Positions 5,558 through 8,690 of a DNA stretch of 8,690 nucleotides are shown here, one piece after another. Position 1 is the stretch's first letter, and each line of letters starts with the position of its first letter. The DNA is from an uncultured Pseudomonadota bacterium (lineage in GTDB: Bacteria > SAR324 > NAC60-12), in contig CAJXNF010000095.1 in the NCBI GenBank assembly GCA_913056375.1, forward strand, positions 1 through 8,690, given 5' to 3'. The position numbers and the translations under genes were made by a program. A model generated the notes under the pieces. It did not search any database and had not been told where the DNA came from. It saw only the letters and a program-made list of their open reading frames with translations.

Positions 5558-6649
5558 TCAGACATTGAAGCGAAAATGCATAATGTCACCGTCCTGAACA
5601 ACGTAATCGCGTCCTTCCAGACGCCAGCGTCCGGCTTCACGGACCGCTGTTTCCGAACCAAGGGAATCCAAGTCATCGAAGTGGTAGACTTCGGCACGGA
5701 TGAAACCCTTCTCGAAATCGCTATGAATCTTACCAGCTGCCTGAGGAGCAGAAGATCCACGTTGGACCTCCCAGGCTCGAACTTCCTTTTTGCCCGCAGT
5801 GAAGTAGGTGATCTGATTCAGCAATTGGTAACCAGATCGGGCGAGTTGTACGGTCCCGGAGTGACGAATGCCCATCTCTTCCATAAATGCCCGAGCTTCG
5901 TCTTCTTCCATTTCTGCCAATTCTGATTCCACCTGGGCGCAGATTGGAATGACTTCGACCTGTTCTCGTGCAGCCAATTCGCGTAGCGCAACTTCAAATT
6001 CTGAGGCTTCGCTCAGTCCCTCCTCGGAGACATTGGCGATGTAGAGCGAGGGCTTACTGGTAATCAAGCTTAGCTCTGCAAAGATCACTAACTCTTCCGC
6101 AGACCAATCTCCGGAACGTGCTAGTTTGCCATCTCCCAGATGGGCTAGCATCTTTTCAAAAACCGGAATTGCTGCTGCAGCCTCTCGATTGCCCTTGGCC
6201 TGTTTACGCAGTCGTTCCAATTTTCGCTCAACCTGCTCAAGGTCAGACAGAATCAATTCAGTCTGGATGACCTCGATGTCTCTTATCGGATCTGGTGATC
6301 CATCAACATGGACCACATTCTCATCAGCAAAGCAACGAACAACGTGCGCAATCGCGTCAACCTGACGGATATGACTAAGAAACTGATTGCCTAATCCCTC
6401 TCCTTGACTTGCCCCCTTAACCAGTCCCGCAATATCCACTACCCGTAACATAGCTGGGATCGTCTGGTTGGGTTCGACCAACTCAGTCAAGCGCTGCAAG
6501 CGTGGATCTCGAACCGGCACCATCCCTACGTTGGGTTCGATCGTGCAGAAAGGATAGTTGGCGGCTTCTGCTTCAACGCGTGTAAGTGCTCGAAAGAGCG
6601 TCGACTTGCCAACGTTGGGCAACCCAACGATTCCAACTTCCAGAGCCAT
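5558..6649 (-). CDS. ychF: Ribosome-associated Obg-family ATPase YchF
   Basis: YchF is a universally conserved P-loop protein of the Obg family that binds ribosomes, prefers ATP over GTP, and is linked to stress responses and translation quality. The 363 residues match the family length. Motifs are G1 GLPNVGKST at 9-17, the NYPFCTIEPNVG switch region at 31-42, G3 DIAGLVKGAS at 72-81, NVSE at 206-209 (the YchF-type replacement of NKxD that explains ATP preference), and a C-terminal TGS domain at about 283-363 with TYFTAGKKEVRAW and the HSDFEKGFIRAEV region. A coiled-coil insertion covers about 125-175. The ATG at 6647-6649 lies 12 bases after pth and has no strong Shine-Dalgarno sequence. Pairing of pth and ychF is common in bacteria. 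Confidence 0.98.
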   Translation of the reverse strand: MALEVGIVGLPNVGKSTLFRALTRVEAEAANYPFCTIEPNVGMVPVRDPRLQRLTELVEPNQTIPAMLRVVDIAGLVKGASQGEGLGNQFLSHIRQVDAIAHVVRCFADENVVHVDGSPDPIRDIEVIQTELILSDLEQVERKLERLRKQAKGNREAAAAIPVFEKMLAHLGDGKLARSGDWSAEELVIFAELSLITSKPSLYIANVSEEGLSEASEFEVALRELAAREQVEVIPICAQVESELAEMEEDEARAFMEEMGIRHSGTVQLARSGYQLLNQITYFTAGKKEVRAWEVQRGSSAPQAAGKIHSDFEKGFIRAEVYHFDDLDSLGSETAVREAGRWRLEGRDYVVQDGDIMHFRFNV

Positions 6650-6661
6650 GTGGAGCCAACT

Positions 6662-7225
6662 TCAGAGAGGTGCGTTAAGTGAGGTCTGAGGAAAGTTTGC
6701 ACCGCTGATGAACTTTTCCAGCAGAGGAAAAACCTGACGAATCAGTGTCTGACATTGTTGTCTGGCTTCTTGGCTCCAGCGTCGCAATACATAATCAACA
6801 GTTGGTACATCCGCAGGTGGTCGACCAATGCCGAGTCGGACACGCCGAAAGCTGTCAGAATTCAAGTGCTCCATCACGGAGCGCAAGCCATTGTGTCCCC
6901 CATGCCCTCCACCAGAGCGCAACCGCGCCTTGCCAGGAACCAGATCAAGATCATCTGTACAAATGACAATGTCAGGAGGGTCTATCTTGTAGAAGCGTGC
7001 GCAGGCTGCAACTGCCTGACCGCTATGATTCATGAAAGTGAGGGGCTTCATCAGAATCACTGATTGATCTCCACTTCCGTGGCGACCCGTCATCGCTTGA
7101 AACTTCTCGGAACCGACCTCACAGCGCCAGGCTTCTGACAAGGCGTCGATCAACCAGAAACCAGCATTGTGCGGTGTCTGTTCATACTGCGGTCCTGGAT
7201 TCCCCAGTCCCGCGATCAATTTCAC
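6662..7225 (-). CDS. pth: Peptidyl-tRNA hydrolase
   Basis: Pth cleaves the ester bond of peptidyl-tRNAs released from stalled ribosomes and so recycles tRNA. The 187 residues match the bacterial family. Expected active-site residues are present: Asn9 in GLGNPGPQY, catalytic His19 in TPHNAGF, Asn66 in KPLTFMNHSG, Asp91 in TDDLDL, and Asn112 in GGHGGHNGL, followed by RVRLGIGRP at 128-136. The start codon is GTG (7223-7225) and shares GTGA with the stop of rplY, so translation is probably coupled; the product begins MKLIAGLGNPG as usual for the family. The rplY-pth pair is a common arrangement. Confidence 0.98.
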   Translation of the reverse strand: MKLIAGLGNPGPQYEQTPHNAGFWLIDALSEAWRCEVGSEKFQAMTGRHGSGDQSVILMKPLTFMNHSGQAVAACARFYKIDPPDIVICTDDLDLVPGKARLRSGGGHGGHNGLRSVMEHLNSDSFRRVRLGIGRPPADVPTVDYVLRRWSQEARQQCQTLIRQVFPLLEKFISGANFPQTSLNAPL

Positions 7226-7830
7226 GGCTTGTCGGCCGCAGCGGCAGCTTGGGCGATACGAACTGCACGACCCACAATGGAGGCAATGCTATAGTTGTCC
7301 TTTGCCCTCAGTTCCACTTGCTCAGGCAAGCGGACGTCCTTGATTCTCAGGTTGCCACCAAAATCGAGAGTGGAAACATCCACCTCAACATAATCAGGGA
7401 TTGCATCTGGCTTACAACTGACAGGAACATCTCGTGCGACTAGCTGAAGAACACCACCTTTGCGGACTCCTGGACTCTCGCCCACGGTTTTCAAGGGAAC
7501 ACGCAGGTTGATTGAACGGTCCGGATCCAGTTCACGGAAGTCGAGATGGATCAGCAGGGGCTTGTGAACATGTTTTTGCACGTCCTGCAGCAGTACCTGA
7601 CGGACTTCTCCTTTTTTGGCGTCAGGTTCCCTGATTTCGAGTGTCAAGAGCTTGTGGGCGATGGTTAGTCGGCTCAATAGTTGGCGAGTTTTGACCTCAT
7701 CCATTTCGAGGTTCAGGTTGTTCTCACCGCCATAAACAACTGCGGGGATGCGATTTGCACGGCGCAACTGCTGGATGGCTTTCTTGCCCATGTCGGTGCG
7801 CTTGTAGGCGACCAAAATTTCTTCAGACAT
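7222..7830 (-). CDS. rplY: 50S ribosomal protein bL25, long CTC/TL5 form
   Basis: bL25 binds 5S rRNA; the long form carries an extra C-terminal domain found in the CTC general stress protein and TL5. From the ATG at 7828-7830 the product has 202 residues. The 5S-binding domain spans about 1-96, with GKKAIQQLRRANRIPAVVYG at 15-34 and HVHKPLLIHLDF at 87-98. The CTC domain follows at about 99-192, with VPLKTVGESPGVRKGG at 111-126 and IPDYVEVDVS at 144-153. An Ala-rich end (194-199) closes it. The frame is open upstream to a TTG at 7899, but those 23 codons resemble no L25 and contain the promoter, so the ATG is chosen. No Shine-Dalgarno sequence is visible. It is the first gene of the minus-strand operon. 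Confidence 0.96.
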   Translation of the reverse strand: MSEEILVAYKRTDMGKKAIQQLRRANRIPAVVYGGENNLNLEMDEVKTRQLLSRLTIAHKLLTLEIREPDAKKGEVRQVLLQDVQKHVHKPLLIHLDFRELDPDRSINLRVPLKTVGESPGVRKGGVLQLVARDVPVSCKPDAIPDYVEVDVSTLDFGGNLRIKDVRLPEQVELRAKDNYSIASIVGRAVRIAQAAAAADKP

Positions 7831-7850
7831 GTAGGTTTGCCCGAATGGGG

Positions 7851-7878
7851 TTGCAAAAAGAAAAACAGTCTTTATAGC
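7851..7878 (+). promoter_or_regulatory. Candidate promoter for the MipA-like gene
   Basis: A TTGCAA (7851-7856) and a TATAGC (7873-7878) are spaced by 16 bp on the plus strand, each matching four of six consensus bases. The predicted start near 7885 would leave a leader of about 36 bases. Its -10 overlaps the -10 of the opposing rplY promoter, so the two could not be opened at once in both directions. Confidence 0.4.
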
Positions 7879-7899
7879 ATCGTACAGAAATAAATTCAA
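7871..7899 (-). promoter_or_regulatory. Sigma70-type promoter for the rplY-pth-ychF-rpsF operon
   Basis: On the minus strand, a -35 TTGAAT (7894-7899) and a -10 TATAAA (7871-7876) are separated by exactly 17 bp. The -10 matches five of six consensus bases and the -35 four of six. Transcription would begin near 7864, giving a T-rich leader of about 34 bases before the rplY ATG at 7830. This also argues against any rplY start upstream of 7830. Confidence 0.7.
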
Positions 7900-7909
7900 T
7901 TGATTTTAC

Positions 7910-7913
7910 AGGA
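7910..7913 (+). promoter_or_regulatory. Shine-Dalgarno sequence fixing the MipA-like start
   Basis: AGGA lies seven bases before the ATG at 7921-7923. It decides the start against the in-frame TTG at 7900, whose use would add seven residues in front of a normal signal peptide. Confidence 0.75.
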
Positions 7914-7920
7914 ATTCAGA

Positions 7921-8679
7921 ATGATTCGACTGATCTGGTGTGCTTTGATCGGGCTACTGATCGGGTCGCAGAGTCTCTCAGCACGGGAGCGTCCACGCTG
8001 GGAACTAGGGATCATCCACGCTGCAGGACAGCTACCGCATTATACGGGTTCCAATCACTACTACCAACAGAGCATCAATCTGCCCTATGGCATTCTCCGT
8101 TCAGAGCAAATTGATGTGTCGGGAGTCCCCAGACTTTTCACAGATTTTACCCCAGATCTGCGCTTGGAGATAGCTTTTGGAGCAGAGCTACCCGTGGAAT
8201 CAGATGATCTGAATGAATTGCCTCCACCTGGAGCAGATGGTTCTTCTGACAAAGTCATTCGTACGAAGAATTACACGCGTCGTGGTATGGAAGATATCCA
8301 AGCGCTGATCGGTATCGGGCTGACACTCGATTGGTACTTGGGAGAGCATGTGACAGTTGATTTTCCATTGCTCAGCAAAAGCACCCTGGGAGGTGGCTTC
8401 CGTTATGCTGGGAACTCTTTTGCTCCAGGGATTTCAGTGGACGCTTTTGATCGGGACTCTAACTATGCCCTAGCCCTCGGAGTATCATGGGAATATGGAG
8501 ATGAAAACTTTAACCGTACCTACTATGGAGTGCAGGCAGAAGATGTCCTGCCCGACCGTAGACTGTACACACCTTCTGCCGGCTTGATTTCCCGAAATGA
8601 AAGTCTTCGTTTTGCAGCTCAAGTCACTCGCCGTTTGTATTTCTTTGCCTTGCAGTATCGGAACATCTCTGTATTGTGA
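7921..8679 (+). CDS. MipA/OmpV-family outer membrane protein, apparently shortened at the C-terminus
   Basis: The 252-residue product starts with a Sec signal peptide (hydrophobic core at 3-15, likely cleavage after SLSA at 18-21). The mature part has alternating aromatic and polar residues typical of outer-membrane beta-barrels. MipA/OmpV features are seen: LPHYTGSNHYYQQ at 38-50 followed by INLPYGILR at 52-60, a Gly-rich pair GIGLTLDWYL at 131-140, and YYGVQAEDVLPD at 201-212 followed by YTPSAG at 216-221. MipA was described in E. coli as a scaffold for murein enzymes; other family members may act in stress or antibiotic response, so the function here is open. The frame stops at TGA 8677-8679 after YRNISVL. 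Family members usually continue with one or two strands and end in an aromatic residue, so this may be a truncated or frameshifted copy. Confidence 0.8.
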   Translation: MIRLIWCALIGLLIGSQSLSARERPRWELGIIHAAGQLPHYTGSNHYYQQSINLPYGILRSEQIDVSGVPRLFTDFTPDLRLEIAFGAELPVESDDLNELPPPGADGSSDKVIRTKNYTRRGMEDIQALIGIGLTLDWYLGEHVTVDFPLLSKSTLGGGFRYAGNSFAPGISVDAFDRDSNYALALGVSWEYGDENFNRTYYGVQAEDVLPDRRLYTPSAGLISRNESLRFAAQVTRRLYFFALQYRNISVL

Positions 8680-8690
8680 ATGAAGTGGTT

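Noticed and set aside
7836..7857. Hairpin TTTGC/GCAAA just upstream of the rplY ATG as a regulatory leader
   Set aside because: It has only five outer pairs, mostly AT, with a mismatched interior; too weak to claim.
7831..7899. N-terminal extension of rplY from the TTG at 7897-7899
   Set aside because: The extra 23 codons cover the promoter and predicted transcription start and resemble no L25; the family-like sequence begins at the ATG at 7830.
1..8690. Defence island, prophage, insertion sequence or biosynthetic cluster
   Set aside because: No transposase, integrase, nuclease, toxin-antitoxin pair, terminal inverted repeats or biosynthetic enzyme was seen; gene order and composition look like a stable core locus.

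Overview
This window looks like core chromosomal DNA of a Gram-negative bacterium. Nine of the ten genes lie on the minus strand, read from about 7830 down to 1, and one gene diverges on the plus strand from 7921. The order rplY-pth-ychF-rpsF-rpsR-rplI-dnaB is a conserved bacterial block. A Sec-exported MipA/OmpV-type outer membrane protein and a lipobox protein point to a two-membrane cell. The CTC-type long L25 and the gene order fit a deltaproteobacterial-like or SAR324-like lineage, but that placement is an inference from general knowledge and is weakly held.

Region 7222-8690 starts with a 90-bp divergent intergenic region (7831-7920). It holds a good sigma70-type promoter for the minus-strand operon: -35 and -10 hexamers with a 17-bp spacer. 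A weaker plus-strand promoter overlaps the same -10 sequence and faces the MipA-like gene. The MipA-like frame stops where I would expect one or two more beta strands. rplY and pth overlap by GTGA.

Region 2734-7225 is the translation and replication block: peptidyl-tRNA hydrolase, the YchF ATPase, ribosomal proteins S6, S18 and L9, and replicative helicase DnaB. No ssb or priB lies between rpsF and rpsR. S6 and L9 both carry long acidic C-terminal tails. The ychF-rpsF spacer can fold into a compact structure whose outer helix covers the rpsF Shine-Dalgarno sequence, which suggests an S6:S18-type autoregulatory leader. The rplI-dnaB spacer holds a perfect 8-bp hairpin inside a split 14-base direct repeat.

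Region 1-2715 is the accessory tail of the same transcription direction. Just after dnaB comes a divergent, probably degenerate EAL-domain protein (cyclic-di-GMP phosphodiesterase fold). It overlaps by ATGA a lipoprotein with seven FG-GAP/VCBS calcium-loop repeats, enough for a whole beta-propeller. After a 120-bp spacer comes a second exported FG-GAP/VCBS protein, cut off by the window edge.

I see no CRISPR array, insertion sequence, tRNA, rRNA, phage gene or recognisable defence system. The most notable items are the possible rpsF leader RNA, the EAL-like protein and its coupling to a propeller lipoprotein, the paired acidic ribosomal tails, and the early stop in the MipA-like gene.
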